64,000 bases of DNA from Thermoplasmatales archaeon (GTDB lineage Archaea; Thermoplasmatota; Thermoplasmata; Thermoplasmatales; Thermoplasmataceae), in NCBI GenBank assembly GCA_014874365.1, contig JACWAH010000024.1:186001-250000 (forward strand), read 5' to 3'. The notes beneath the pieces were generated by a model that saw only the letters and a program-made list of their open reading frames with translations, was not told the DNA's origin and searched no databases. Below are positions 1 through 8,497 of the stretch, one piece after another. Position numbers and translations under genes: made by a program. How positions within the stretch are numbered: the first letter of the stretch is position 1; the number at the start of each line of letters is the position of its first letter.

Positions 1-83
1 GATTTATAAAGAGATTCCAATTTCAATCAATAATTTAAAAATCTTAAGTAAGACGGCATTTGCACTTAAATCAAAACAAGGAT

Positions 84-167
84 GCGGAGGGCCGGATTTG
101 AACCGGCGCACCCCTACGGGAATGGACCCTAAATCCATCGCCTTTAACCTAGCTCGACAACCTCCGC
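84..167 (-). tRNA. tRNA-Leu (anticodon UAG)
   Basis: On the minus strand the sequence folds as a class II tRNA of 84 nt: a 7-bp acceptor stem GCGGAGG/CCTCCGC, an anticodon stem ATGGA/TCCAT enclosing the loop TTTAGGG (anticodon TAG), a long variable arm around TCCCGTAGGGG, and a T arm with GGTTCAAATCC. The long variable arm plus TAG identify leucine. A TATA-like TTTAATATA lies about 30 nt upstream on the minus strand (near 190-200). CCA is not encoded and no intron is seen. Confidence 0.95.
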
Positions 168-226
168 CTGGCCCATAATTCCTAACATTATATTAAAAAC
201 GGCGTTAGTAAGGTTTCTAGCTTGCC

Positions 227-292
227 AGTTTAGAAATAGCTATGCTTGGCCGGTAGAACGCTACCCGAACAGGGATTCGCTATTTCCAGACT
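227..292. other. Long imperfect stem-loop, possible structured RNA
   Basis: Positions 227-240 and 279-292 are complementary over 14 bases, with one A-C mismatch and one G-U wobble (core arms GAAATAGC and GCTATTTC are perfect). The enclosed 38 nt hold a second perfect hairpin GGTAG-AACG-CTACC (252-265). The element lies between tRNA-Leu and the surface-protein gene. A plus-strand TATA-like TATATTAAAA near 190-200 sits at a spacing that would start a transcript near 220. It may be a small RNA or a DNA dyad; no known RNA family was recognised. Confidence 0.45.
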
Positions 293-376
293 TAAAATAT
301 TTTGGATTGCTAGAGGTATATGGCAATTTGCTGCAATAGAACTTTAAAGTAGTCCGGTAAATTCACGTATTCGGCT

Positions 377-3079
377 ATGAAATTTTTCGCAACAGTGCTT
401 ATTTTTATACTCCTTTTATCATCTTTCTCGCTCGCTGCACCTAACTTCAACGCCCTACAAAACAGCAATGCGATTTCAAACCACACTTACGAAAACAAGG
501 CAGCGGGGCAGTTGTCTCAGCCTGGAAACAATACCACTATAGGAAGCAATAATGAAAATTCAACGTATCATATAGAAAACAATCTTACAGTTGCAAGGAA
601 CCAGTCTTTAACTTTCCTAAGTTGTATTGTAACCGTCTCTGGGAACACGACAATAAATGTTGCCGGTAGCCTTATACTGGAAAATTCAAGTCTATTGCAG
701 TCTCAATCGAACGACTCATCGCACTCAATAAATTTGATCGTAAATGGAACCCCTACCTCAAGAGCATCTATTGCGTTGATGCAATCTACAGTAAAAATTA
801 ACGGTAACATAACGACCAACAACTCTAAGATAGTAATCTTGAATTCGACTGTCAGTTCAAATTCCGAAGATTCATGGATTAGGTATTCTTTTCAAAACAG
901 CTTCCTTGACATCAACGGCTCCGCCGTAACAGGATTACACGGGGAGGATGAAAATTTCGAAGTTACAACCGGCCTGGCAAATTCAACTGGTTATCCTATT
1001 GCAAAGAGCACATATCTCAAGCTGAATGGATTTGCTTTGCAAAACCTCCCGGTCACATCAGTGAAAGTAAATGTTCTGGTTTCGGGAATTGATCCCAAAG
1101 GCATGGATTTTCTCAACCTCACTATTCCAGGAGACCCGGTGTATAAGATTGCCTTTAGTTCGACCAGTTCTGTTTACGATAAGTCCTGGGAAAATTTTTC
1201 GATAAATCTGAGCAACCCGGTTTCAATCCGTGGAATACTTGGAAACCTTAGTTCTGCGATCTTCTATAATTTCTCCTATTATACAGGTTCTAATCTCACC
1301 TTATGGAATGTTTCCGTCGATTTCATGAGCAACGATATTGTAGACTACCTTGGAAATAGTTCATTCAACTATCTTCTTAGAAATACCACGCTATTGTCTT
1401 TCAACTCGACATTTGAATTATCAAAAGAAGGTGGAACTTCCCTGGTCCCTAATCCAAATAATCATTTGCTTATCCTGAATCGTGGTTCAAAGGCTGTCCT
1501 GGAAACCAAAACCCATGGATTAACCGGGATGCCATTTTCCATCGATTCGACTTCCCAGGTTAACATTTATGGCATGATCAATGTGTATCTTGAATCGTCT
1601 GGGAGGGAGGTGGAAGCATTCAACATCACTGTTTTACCATATGTTCCTGTGGGTAACATAGAAAACCAATTCGGCCAGATAATCCACGGAGGAAACAGGA
1701 GTCAATTTCAGACTCTTTTCCTTTTGTCTGAAGTAGCTGGATCAGGCGGTACAGTTTATTACGGAGATTATCGAATGGCAGCCTACGGATATAACAAGAC
1801 AATATCGATGCAAACTGGTACTGATTTGTTGAACAACCCTGAACAAAATGTCACCATAGAGATGTCCCTGCCCAGAATTGATTTATCAGTTGCTTCATTC
1901 GGGATTTCAAACGATGGCCACGCCTACTTAAATATACAGTATAACGGAACGCTTCCCCCGAATGGTACTTCGACTCTTTTTTTGGAGCTTGACGGTTACG
2001 GACTCCATTATAATGCAAGTGAAGAGATGAACCAGAACCAGGAAATGTATAATATAAGCGTTAACAACACCATTGGCCTTCAGGGAAAATTTGTTGCTAC
2101 AATGCTTATCAGCTTTTCAGGCGAGTACAAAGTTGACAACTATTCGTTTTATCGGGCGGATTTGAATTTCACAGGTTATCCAGGTGCTATTCATATTGAA
2201 TCTTTGCATATGAGTGATCCATGGAACCTATCTGTGAGCCTGTCGGGTGCGGTTATGCCTCAGCCTAAGTCATGTAAAGTTGTAATAAGTTACGTTGGGG
2301 TCACAGGTAATTCCTGGAATTCTACCTCAGTTATCGAGTCAGGTGATTCAAGCGTTTCAGCGTTTGTCCCCGTGAATACTTCTTATGTTACCGCTTTTGC
2401 CAGCACAGAAACTGAATCAAATATGATAATACAGTCCCCAACTGTTTATTTCAGCGTAAGCCAGGCAAGGCTCAACATGACGGAGGAGATAATGGTCGAA
2501 GAAAGCGGGTTGGCGAACAACTCTACCTGGGAATTGTACACTAGCAATGCAAGTCTGCATGAGACTGGGAAGTCCGCTGTCCTGGATGTTAGCTGGGGGA
2601 CTAAAACATTACTAGTTTCAGCATCGGCGGCGTATGCTCCGCAAACAACATATCTTGAACTGTCATGGAATTCCACACATTACCAGGTTAATTTCACTCA
2701 AAGAACATTTGTCCTTTACGTGGTAAGCAACCTGCAAGACATATTTACTACAAGTTTCCAGTTGAATATTTCAGGGGTTGGATTGTATTCTGGCAGCTTG
2801 TTTATTGAGGTCACTCTCCCATATGGTAACTATTCGCTGCAAATTTATCCGCCATCGGGATATTCATTGGAATACGGAATAACGCAGTTAATGATCACAG
2901 GCAACATGACAATATTCGTCAGTTTTACGCCGGTTCCTCCAGTGCCAAATTACGTCCTCTATACAGGAATTGTCATCATATCATCGTTCATAGGCGCAGT
3001 TGCATTCATAATTCATAGAAGATGGACTGCGAGAATATGTGCTGGTTGTGGAAATCGCATAGATGGAAAAAAATCTTAA
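377..3079 (+). CDS. Large secreted surface glycoprotein with C-terminal membrane anchor
   Basis: A 900-residue protein with a Sec-type signal peptide (residues 1-20, hydrophobic after MKFF, ending SLA), a very Ser/Thr/Asn-rich extracellular part dense in Asn-x-Ser/Thr sequons, and one transmembrane helix near residues 859-881, followed by a short basic tail RRW and a cytoplasmic CAGC (888-891). The segment starting VEESGL near residue 700 resembles the repeat found in large Thermoplasmata surface proteins. The early part (about 70-200) has the regular pattern of a parallel beta-helix; this is inference. TTTAAAG at about 343-349 suggests a nearly leaderless transcript. The last 17 nt overlap gmhB. 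Likely an S-layer-like or adhesion protein; exact role unknown. Confidence 0.8.
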   Translation: MKFFATVLIFILLLSSFSLAAPNFNALQNSNAISNHTYENKAAGQLSQPGNNTTIGSNNENSTYHIENNLTVARNQSLTFLSCIVTVSGNTTINVAGSLILENSSLLQSQSNDSSHSINLIVNGTPTSRASIALMQSTVKINGNITTNNSKIVILNSTVSSNSEDSWIRYSFQNSFLDINGSAVTGLHGEDENFEVTTGLANSTGYPIAKSTYLKLNGFALQNLPVTSVKVNVLVSGIDPKGMDFLNLTIPGDPVYKIAFSSTSSVYDKSWENFSINLSNPVSIRGILGNLSSAIFYNFSYYTGSNLTLWNVSVDFMSNDIVDYLGNSSFNYLLRNTTLLSFNSTFELSKEGGTSLVPNPNNHLLILNRGSKAVLETKTHGLTGMPFSIDSTSQVNIYGMINVYLESSGREVEAFNITVLPYVPVGNIENQFGQIIHGGNRSQFQTLFLLSEVAGSGGTVYYGDYRMAAYGYNKTISMQTGTDLLNNPEQNVTIEMSLPRIDLSVASFGISNDGHAYLNIQYNGTLPPNGTSTLFLELDGYGLHYNASEEMNQNQEMYNISVNNTIGLQGKFVATMLISFSGEYKVDNYSFYRADLNFTGYPGAIHIESLHMSDPWNLSVSLSGAVMPQPKSCKVVISYVGVTGNSWNSTSVIESGDSSVSAFVPVNTSYVTAFASTETESNMIIQSPTVYFSVSQARLNMTEEIMVEESGLANNSTWELYTSNASLHETGKSAVLDVSWGTKTLLVSASAAYAPQTTYLELSWNSTHYQVNFTQRTFVLYVVSNLQDIFTTSFQLNISGVGLYSGSLFIEVTLPYGNYSLQIYPPSGYSLEYGITQLMITGNMTIFVSFTPVPPVPNYVLYTGIVIISSFIGAVAFIIHRRWTARICAGCGNRIDGKKS

Positions 3080-3578
3080 CTCATTAACAATTAACGGGTC
3101 ATTGTCTTCCAAAGCATTGTTCATTGACAGGGACGGGACAATAAATGTGGACTGTCCCTATTGCCACAAGCCCACTGATCTGAAAATCTATGATGATTCA
3201 ATCACCATGATGCGCGAATACGACGCGAGAGGTTTTGACATTGTTATTGTCACCAATCAGTCAGGCATAGGCAGGGGATATTTCACAGAAGATGAAATGG
3301 ATGGATTCAATTCAGCTCTCAAGGAAAAGCTCACGATGCACGGAATTCATATAAAAGCGATATACTACTGTCCCCATCTGCCAGAAGCCGGCTGCAATTG
3401 CAGGAAACCCGGGACCGGACTGGTGGAACGGGCTGCCAGGGAACTGGACCTGGATCTGAAGCAATCGATAATCATCGGGGATCGGGACGACATCGAGGGA
3501 GAGATGGCAAGGAAACTAGGAATGAACTATGTTATTATCAACAGATCTAAACTGCCAATCGGCGGGAACAAATCTTAA
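3063..3578 (+). CDS. gmhB: HAD phosphatase, GmhB type (heptose-1,7-bisphosphate phosphatase-like)
   Basis: A 171-residue HAD-superfamily phosphatase of the GmhB/HisB-N subfamily. Motif I is DRDGT (22-26), motif II lies in VTNQSGIGRG (about 63-72), a Cys/His zinc loop is seen in CPH...GCNC, and motif IV is GDRDD near the C terminus. The family removes a phosphate from heptose 1,7-bisphosphate or related sugar or histidinol phosphates; in archaea it is usually linked to nucleotide-sugar supply for surface glycans. The gene starts inside the end of the surface-protein gene (17-nt overlap), suggesting translational coupling. The true substrate cannot be read from sequence. Confidence 0.85.
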   Translation: MEKNLNSLTINGSLSSKALFIDRDGTINVDCPYCHKPTDLKIYDDSITMMREYDARGFDIVIVTNQSGIGRGYFTEDEMDGFNSALKEKLTMHGIHIKAIYYCPHLPEAGCNCRKPGTGLVERAARELDLDLKQSIIIGDRDDIEGEMARKLGMNYVIINRSKLPIGGNKS

Positions 3579-3635
3579 TGACCAGCAAGAACCCTTCAAT
3601 AATCTTATATCTCGTTTTATATTCGGCGGCTGTTC

Positions 3636-3926
3636 ATGAAATTCAAGTCTTCAGACGATGAAGTGATTCGAAACCTGAACAGTGACCCATCCAGGGATAA
3701 CTGGGTCAAACTGGAGAGTTGGCTCCCAAGCTCCAGGGCCAGATATTATAAGATCTATTTCAGGGAGGGGAACATATCTTCAGAGCAGGATCTCCTCGGG
3801 TCTTATGCGGCAATTTTTGACTCAAAAATGAGGGAATTAGGCAAGCTGCCCATCTATGAAAAGGAGCCGGACGGAGGAATTAAGGGGGCTCTCATTCATT
3901 TGAGGGGTCTCTTAAGGACAGGGTAA
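3636..3926 (+). CDS. Small conserved-looking protein upstream of cysDN
   Basis: A 96-residue soluble, charged protein with no recognised domain. It starts with ATG about 29 nt after CTTATAT (3604-3610), fitting a leaderless transcript, and ends 4 nt before the CysD-like gene, so it is probably the first gene of a three-gene transcript with cysD and cysN. It could be an accessory or regulatory partner of the adenylyltransferase; that is inference from position only. Confidence 0.65.
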   Translation: MKFKSSDDEVIRNLNSDPSRDNWVKLESWLPSSRARYYKIYFREGNISSEQDLLGSYAAIFDSKMRELGKLPIYEKEPDGGIKGALIHLRGLLRTG

Positions 3927-3930
3927 TTAT

Positions 3931-4725
3931 ATGGAGGACGACATAAAGAACCTGCAGGAACTGGTAAACAGGAGCGTTTACGTATTAAGAGAAGGTAAGT
4001 CACGAAACAAGAACGTTGCAGCACTTTGGAGCATGGGTAAGGATTCGACGGCAATGCTTTCCCTTGCGCGGGAAGCTTTCCTTGGCGATGTGCCATTCCC
4101 GGTAATCCATATCGACAACGGAATTGATTTCCCGGAAACATACCAGTTCAGGCAGAAATTGAAGGATGAGTGGAACCTGGATCTGATTGTTGCCGAGAGT
4201 AAAATACAGCCGGAACTTTCAGGGTTCAGTTGCTGCGGATCTAACAAGACTGACGCACTGAAACTCGTTATGGATGAATATGGATTTGATTCGCTGATTG
4301 TGTCTATCAGAAGAGATGAGCATGGTATCAGGGCAAAGGAAAAGTACTTCAGCCCAAGGGATAAGGAATTCAAGTGGGACTACAAGAACCAGCCGGCGGA
4401 GATATGGAACAATTATATCGGAATGGAAACCGAAGGCGGGCACATAAGAATTCATCCCCTGCTTGACTGGAACGAGATAGATATCTGGAAGTATACCTCT
4501 TTGGCCAAAATCCCCGTGAACCCGCTTTATTATTCAGTGAAAGGGTACAGGTACCGTAGCCTTGGATGCACCCACTGCACTGTGCCGATTCAGTCTGATG
4601 CCAGTTCAGTGGATGAAATCATAAACGAGCTTAAGTCAACCACCGTAGAGGAAAGATCCGGCCGTGAGCAGGACAAGGAAAAAGAATATGTCATGCAGAA
4701 ACTGAGACAAATGGGATACATGTGA
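3931..4725 (+). CDS. cysD: CysD-like sulfate adenylyltransferase small subunit with Fe-S-type cysteines
   Basis: A 264-residue PP-loop ATP pyrophosphatase of the CysD/CysH superfamily. The ATP-binding loop is SMGKDS (34-39). The frame follows CysD: RRDE and RAKEK after the loop, HPLLDW...DIWKYT, then RYRSLGC and a C-terminal SER/GR-type segment ending in GYM. Unlike classical CysD it has Cys101-Cys102 and Cys213-x-x-Cys216, the CC...CxxC arrangement that binds [4Fe-4S] in assimilatory APS reductases. The next gene encodes a CysN-like GTPase, which supports ATP sulfurylase activity (ATP + sulfate to APS + PPi). An APS/PAPS reductase role is the alternative. The start is 4 nt after the preceding gene. 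Confidence 0.8.
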   Translation: MEDDIKNLQELVNRSVYVLREGKSRNKNVAALWSMGKDSTAMLSLAREAFLGDVPFPVIHIDNGIDFPETYQFRQKLKDEWNLDLIVAESKIQPELSGFSCCGSNKTDALKLVMDEYGFDSLIVSIRRDEHGIRAKEKYFSPRDKEFKWDYKNQPAEIWNNYIGMETEGGHIRIHPLLDWNEIDIWKYTSLAKIPVNPLYYSVKGYRYRSLGCTHCTVPIQSDASSVDEIINELKSTTVEERSGREQDKEKEYVMQKLRQMGYM

Positions 4726-4730
4726 TTTAA

Positions 4731-5963
4731 GTGCCCCTTACCAGAGTTGTAATGCTGGGTCATAAAGACCATGGGAAATCCACCCTGATTGGCCGGATGC
4801 TGATATCATCCGGCAAAATAACGCCTGAAAGAGTTAAGGAAGCCGAGAAAGCCAGTTCAGAAGTCGGGACAGAATTTGAACCAGCGTTCCTCCTTGACAC
4901 ATTTTCTGATGAGCGGCAGCTGGGAATGACTTTCGATAATACCAGGGTGCAAATTCCGTATAAGGATACTGTCTTTGAACTGATAGACGTTCCCGGCCAT
5001 GAGGAACTGATGAGAAGCATGATGAGCGGATCCTCCAGCGCAGATTTCGCCGCTGTGGTCATATCGTCAAAAGAAGATGAGGGAATTACAGATCAGACCA
5101 GGAGGCACATCTATGTGGCAAAATTATTCGGTATTGATAGATTCGTTGTTGCCATAAATAAGATGGACTCTAACAATTTTGATGAAAAAGTATTTGACAA
5201 TTTCAAATGGCAAATTACTGATTTCCTGAGAAGCATTGGTGTCCCAGAAAGTAATTTTTCCTTCATCCCGGTTTCTGCCCGTAACGACATTAATGTATGG
5301 ACCATTGATAAAAGCATAAAGTGGTACAGAGGTAGGTCACTCTTCGATGAACTCCACGCTGCATCCCTAATTCCTGAACCTGCCAACGCAGGCAATCTCG
5401 AGCCAAGAGTGATAGTTCAGTCTGTCTTGCTGAAGGGTGGAAACACAGCCTTGCTTGGAAAGGTGATAAGCGGAAAAATTCATAATAGCGGGGGTATGAC
5501 AATAGTTCCGGGAAATAAACAGATAGAAGTGAAAGATATCTTTTCAGGAATGCAGGAGAAAAAATCTGCCGGTTCCGGAGAATCAGTTGCAGTCATTACC
5601 TCAACTGTTGTGGAAATGGGATTAAGAGGGTCTGTTTTGACAACTGGAAAATACACTGGTTTTTCCTCCAATCATTTCAAGGCGCACGTTTTCTTTCTGG
5701 AGCAGGATCTGACAAACCTTTCGATCCTGTTGATGGACGTCCCTACCAAGGTCACGTCATTCACTACTGAAGAGATAATAGATCCGGTTGAAGGTGTCAG
5801 GAAAGATGGAAAAATTCCTGTTTCTCTGGATTCGGCAATTGTCTCAATCACAACTGAAAGAGAGATTGCGTTCGACAGTTTCCATAGATGCAGGGAAATG
5901 GGGTCTGTTGTCATAATCGGCAGTGGTAAGCTGGTCGCTTCCGGCACTATAATTTCTGATTAG
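4731..5963 (+). CDS. cysN: CysN-like GTPase, sulfate adenylyltransferase large subunit
   Basis: A 410-residue translation-factor-type GTPase. G1 is GHKDHGKS (10-17), G3 DVPGHE (86-91), G4 NKMD (143-146), followed by beta-barrel domains II and III. The phrase TDQTRRH and the adjacency to a CysD-like gene favour CysN over EF-1A. CysN couples GTP hydrolysis to the energetically poor formation of APS. It is shorter than bacterial CysN (about 475 residues) and has no fused APS kinase domain. The start is GTG, 5 nt after the cysD stop. A selenocysteine-factor-like or other EF-Tu paralogue is the main alternative. Confidence 0.75.
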   Translation: MPLTRVVMLGHKDHGKSTLIGRMLISSGKITPERVKEAEKASSEVGTEFEPAFLLDTFSDERQLGMTFDNTRVQIPYKDTVFELIDVPGHEELMRSMMSGSSSADFAAVVISSKEDEGITDQTRRHIYVAKLFGIDRFVVAINKMDSNNFDEKVFDNFKWQITDFLRSIGVPESNFSFIPVSARNDINVWTIDKSIKWYRGRSLFDELHAASLIPEPANAGNLEPRVIVQSVLLKGGNTALLGKVISGKIHNSGGMTIVPGNKQIEVKDIFSGMQEKKSAGSGESVAVITSTVVEMGLRGSVLTTGKYTGFSSNHFKAHVFFLEQDLTNLSILLMDVPTKVTSFTTEEIIDPVEGVRKDGKIPVSLDSAIVSITTEREIAFDSFHRCREMGSVVIIGSGKLVASGTIISD

Positions 5964-6072
5964 TTCCTGAAAACCTGCCCTTCGCAACCGTGCCATAAAA
6001 GAATAATTTCCACAGAAAAGGCATATCTGTTCAAATCAATACTTAAATAATATTCACTCATTCCACCGTGTA

Positions 6073-7425
6073 ATGGACGAGTTTAACGTTGCCATACTGG
6101 TTCTCGATACCTTGAGGAAGGATGTCATGGGCATGTATGGTGGAGAGGCAAGCATGCCTTCTCTTGAAGCTTTTGCACGGGACTCAATGGTGTTCAGGAA
6201 TTGTTATGCTCCATCACCCTGGACAGTGCCGTCCCATGTTTCATTGTTCACGGGCTTATACCCGAAAGACCATGGAGTTCATGAGTGGCCTGGGAGAAGT
6301 TCACTCGACATTATCAAAAAACTTGAAGAATACAACGGATTCTGGCTTCCATCATACATGCAGGGACTGGGTTATTCGACCATCGGATTCAGCGGAAATT
6401 TCTGGGTTTCCCAGGCCACAGGATTTTCGCGTGGATTTGGCGGCCTTTATCAAGTCGACAGGTACACGAACTTTGCATTTTCAAACATGGTCCTGAATGC
6501 TGGCAAATACGGAACTTCCGAACTGGACATTCTCAGGCAATTGATAAGAGCTGGAAAATTCAGGGAAATTCTGAATTATGCAACATTAAGAGGGAAAAAA
6601 AATAAATTCGATAAGTTAACGAATTTTCCCGAGGAAAAAGGCTCCAAATTGATTATGGATCTACTGGAAAACACTTCCCTCGCCTCTAAATTCTTCCTTT
6701 TCATGAATCTTTTTGAAATGCATGATCCATCCCCAGCTGAAAGAAGGAATGAGGTTTTTGATCACCATTATGGTGTCAAGCCCATGTCAATGAAACGGGC
6801 CGGCATACTGAAAAAGGATTATACGAAGCAAGCAGGGAATATTGATCACTACATTGGAAAGTTCGTCTCCCTGCTGAAGAGCAAGAACGCTTATGAAAAT
6901 ACCCTTATAATTATCACCTCTGACCATGGGCAGGCTTTTCTCGAGCACGGTTACCTGCACCATGGTTCATGTCTTTACGATGAAATCACAAGCATCCCTC
7001 TAATCGTCAAACCCCCAAAGGGGCGAAGAATTCAGGCTGGAACGAAGACTCAAAGCCTGGTGAGCATACCTTCAGTAATAATCAAAATGCGTGAATCTGA
7101 TGATCCGGTGTCATTCGACTCAGACATTGTATTCTCTGAATCCCACGGAAATGTCAAAGAGTTCCCGCAGAAATATTCCACTCATGTCAATTATTTAAGG
7201 GAACAATATCAGTTGTCCAGGTTTGCCGCAATGCGCGATGGCTATAAGCTTTCCCTTAACGCCAGGAATAATGCCATAGAGGAATTCACGCTTAAAGGGA
7301 AACCTGTCGACCCGGATGCAAATAAAATGGTCGTATCGGAACTAAGCGAGGAACTCAAAAAATATCAAAAGAAGTTTACTGAGAAAGAGTCATCTCCGCA
7401 GGAAGAAAAGCAAGCGATACAGTGA
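6073..7425 (+). CDS. Alkaline-phosphatase-superfamily (sulfatase-fold) enzyme with Thr nucleophile
   Basis: A 450-residue protein of the sulfatase/phosphoglycerol-transferase fold. Metal-binding Asp12 lies in VLDTLRKD and the late metal site is SDHG (Asp284-His285) followed by EHG and HHG. At the catalytic position it has TVPSH (51-55), where sulfatases carry the formylglycine consensus C/S-x-P-x-R. A threonine nucleophile and loss of the Arg argue for phosphoester or phosphotransfer chemistry rather than sulfate-ester hydrolysis. No signal peptide or membrane helix is seen, so it is cytoplasmic. ACTTAAATAATA (6041-6052) fits a leaderless promoter. It lies between the cysDN block and a convergent glycosyltransferase, suggesting work on surface polymers. 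Confidence 0.75.
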   Translation: MDEFNVAILVLDTLRKDVMGMYGGEASMPSLEAFARDSMVFRNCYAPSPWTVPSHVSLFTGLYPKDHGVHEWPGRSSLDIIKKLEEYNGFWLPSYMQGLGYSTIGFSGNFWVSQATGFSRGFGGLYQVDRYTNFAFSNMVLNAGKYGTSELDILRQLIRAGKFREILNYATLRGKKNKFDKLTNFPEEKGSKLIMDLLENTSLASKFFLFMNLFEMHDPSPAERRNEVFDHHYGVKPMSMKRAGILKKDYTKQAGNIDHYIGKFVSLLKSKNAYENTLIIITSDHGQAFLEHGYLHHGSCLYDEITSIPLIVKPPKGRRIQAGTKTQSLVSIPSVIIKMRESDDPVSFDSDIVFSESHGNVKEFPQKYSTHVNYLREQYQLSRFAAMRDGYKLSLNARNNAIEEFTLKGKPVDPDANKMVVSELSEELKKYQKKFTEKESSPQEEKQAIQ

Positions 7426-7464
7426 ACCAGTTTGGGATTCAGGATCTTTAATCACGACCTCCGG

Positions 7465-8310
7465 CTACCGGTTGATTTTGTTAAATAGTCGCCATTTGAA
7501 ATATCCGTGCAGCAGTGCGATGGGTTTAAGCAAATTTTCCAGAACCGCAAACGGATGGTCAATCTTCTGCCTCTTTTCCATGACCCTCTTTCCCAACCTT
7601 CCGTTCTTGATCATGACAATTGACGCGCCAAGCAGGTATTGGTAACGCCTGCTGACCAGGCCGGCAAAGGTCTTGGGAAATGATTGATAGTGCGAAACAG
7701 ACGCACTTGGGACAAATTTGCCCTTATAACCTGAGTCCACAGCCCTCATCTCCAGGTCATAATCCTCTGCCTCGCCACAAGATTTCGCGAGTTTCATGTC
7801 GAACCTGAGTTTCTTCAGAATTTCCTTTTTCCAGGCAGTGTTTCCCAAAGGAATGTAAGTCACGTCGACTTTCACATCCGAACCGTAAATCCTGTTTTCA
7901 ATTTCCAGATAATAATCTGTAATGTAATTGGACCCGGTTACCTTTGATATCATAGGACCACCGGTAAAGTCTGCAATTCCATTAATTATTGGACTGGTCA
8001 AATTCTTCAGCCAGTCAGGTTCTGGAACTTCATCCGAATCAAGAAAAACTGTTATATCCTCATCTAGATAATCTATGGACTTTTCCCGCGTTTCAAGTGG
8101 AGTTCCCGGTAAAGAAATCCACTCTACGTTAAGCTTCCTTACCTCAGGATCGGAGTGCTGGAATGCTTTTATCCCTTCGATGTAGGAAGTAGTTGATCCA
8201 CCGTCAGCTATCATTACCCTATTCGGCAAAAGATCCTGCCGTGAAATGCCTTTTAATGCCTGTTTGATCTTTTGATCATTAAAATTGCAAATCTCAACCA
8301 CGATCTTCAT
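7465..8310 (-). CDS. Family 2 glycosyltransferase
   Basis: A 281-residue GT-A fold glycosyltransferase (GT2). The N terminus KIVVEICNFND is the nucleotide-binding strand, ADGGST follows, the metal/sugar-nucleotide motif is DSD (91-93), and GEAEDYDLEMR is the ED-type catalytic region. No transmembrane helix is evident. The ORF can begin nine codons upstream at 8337, but the domain starts at the internal Met chosen here. It points toward the sulfatase-fold gene and is likely part of surface glycan assembly; donor and acceptor are unknown. Confidence 0.85.
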   Translation of the reverse strand: MKIVVEICNFNDQKIKQALKGISRQDLLPNRVMIADGGSTTSYIEGIKAFQHSDPEVRKLNVEWISLPGTPLETREKSIDYLDEDITVFLDSDEVPEPDWLKNLTSPIINGIADFTGGPMISKVTGSNYITDYYLEIENRIYGSDVKVDVTYIPLGNTAWKKEILKKLRFDMKLAKSCGEAEDYDLEMRAVDSGYKGKFVPSASVSHYQSFPKTFAGLVSRRYQYLLGASIVMIKNGRLGKRVMEKRQKIDHPFAVLENLLKPIALLHGYFKWRLFNKINR

Positions 8311-8497
8311 TGAAACCTCTGATGATCCGAAGCACAATAAGATATTCGAACCTAACTACATTGAACAGGTTGAAAAAATCAACACCGGCCTGCTGGTTCA
8401 GCCATCCCAAAATTCATTATACCCTGCACACGTTAAGGGAGAATAAGTAGAATCAGGGAGGTGTAATCTCCTGTGACACCATCAGTTGTGATCCTCT

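Noticed and set aside
3931-4725. Annotation as PAPS reductase
   Set aside because: Despite the cysteines, the C-terminal segment and the adjacent CysN-like gene follow CysD, and the catalytic ECGLH tail of the reductases is missing.
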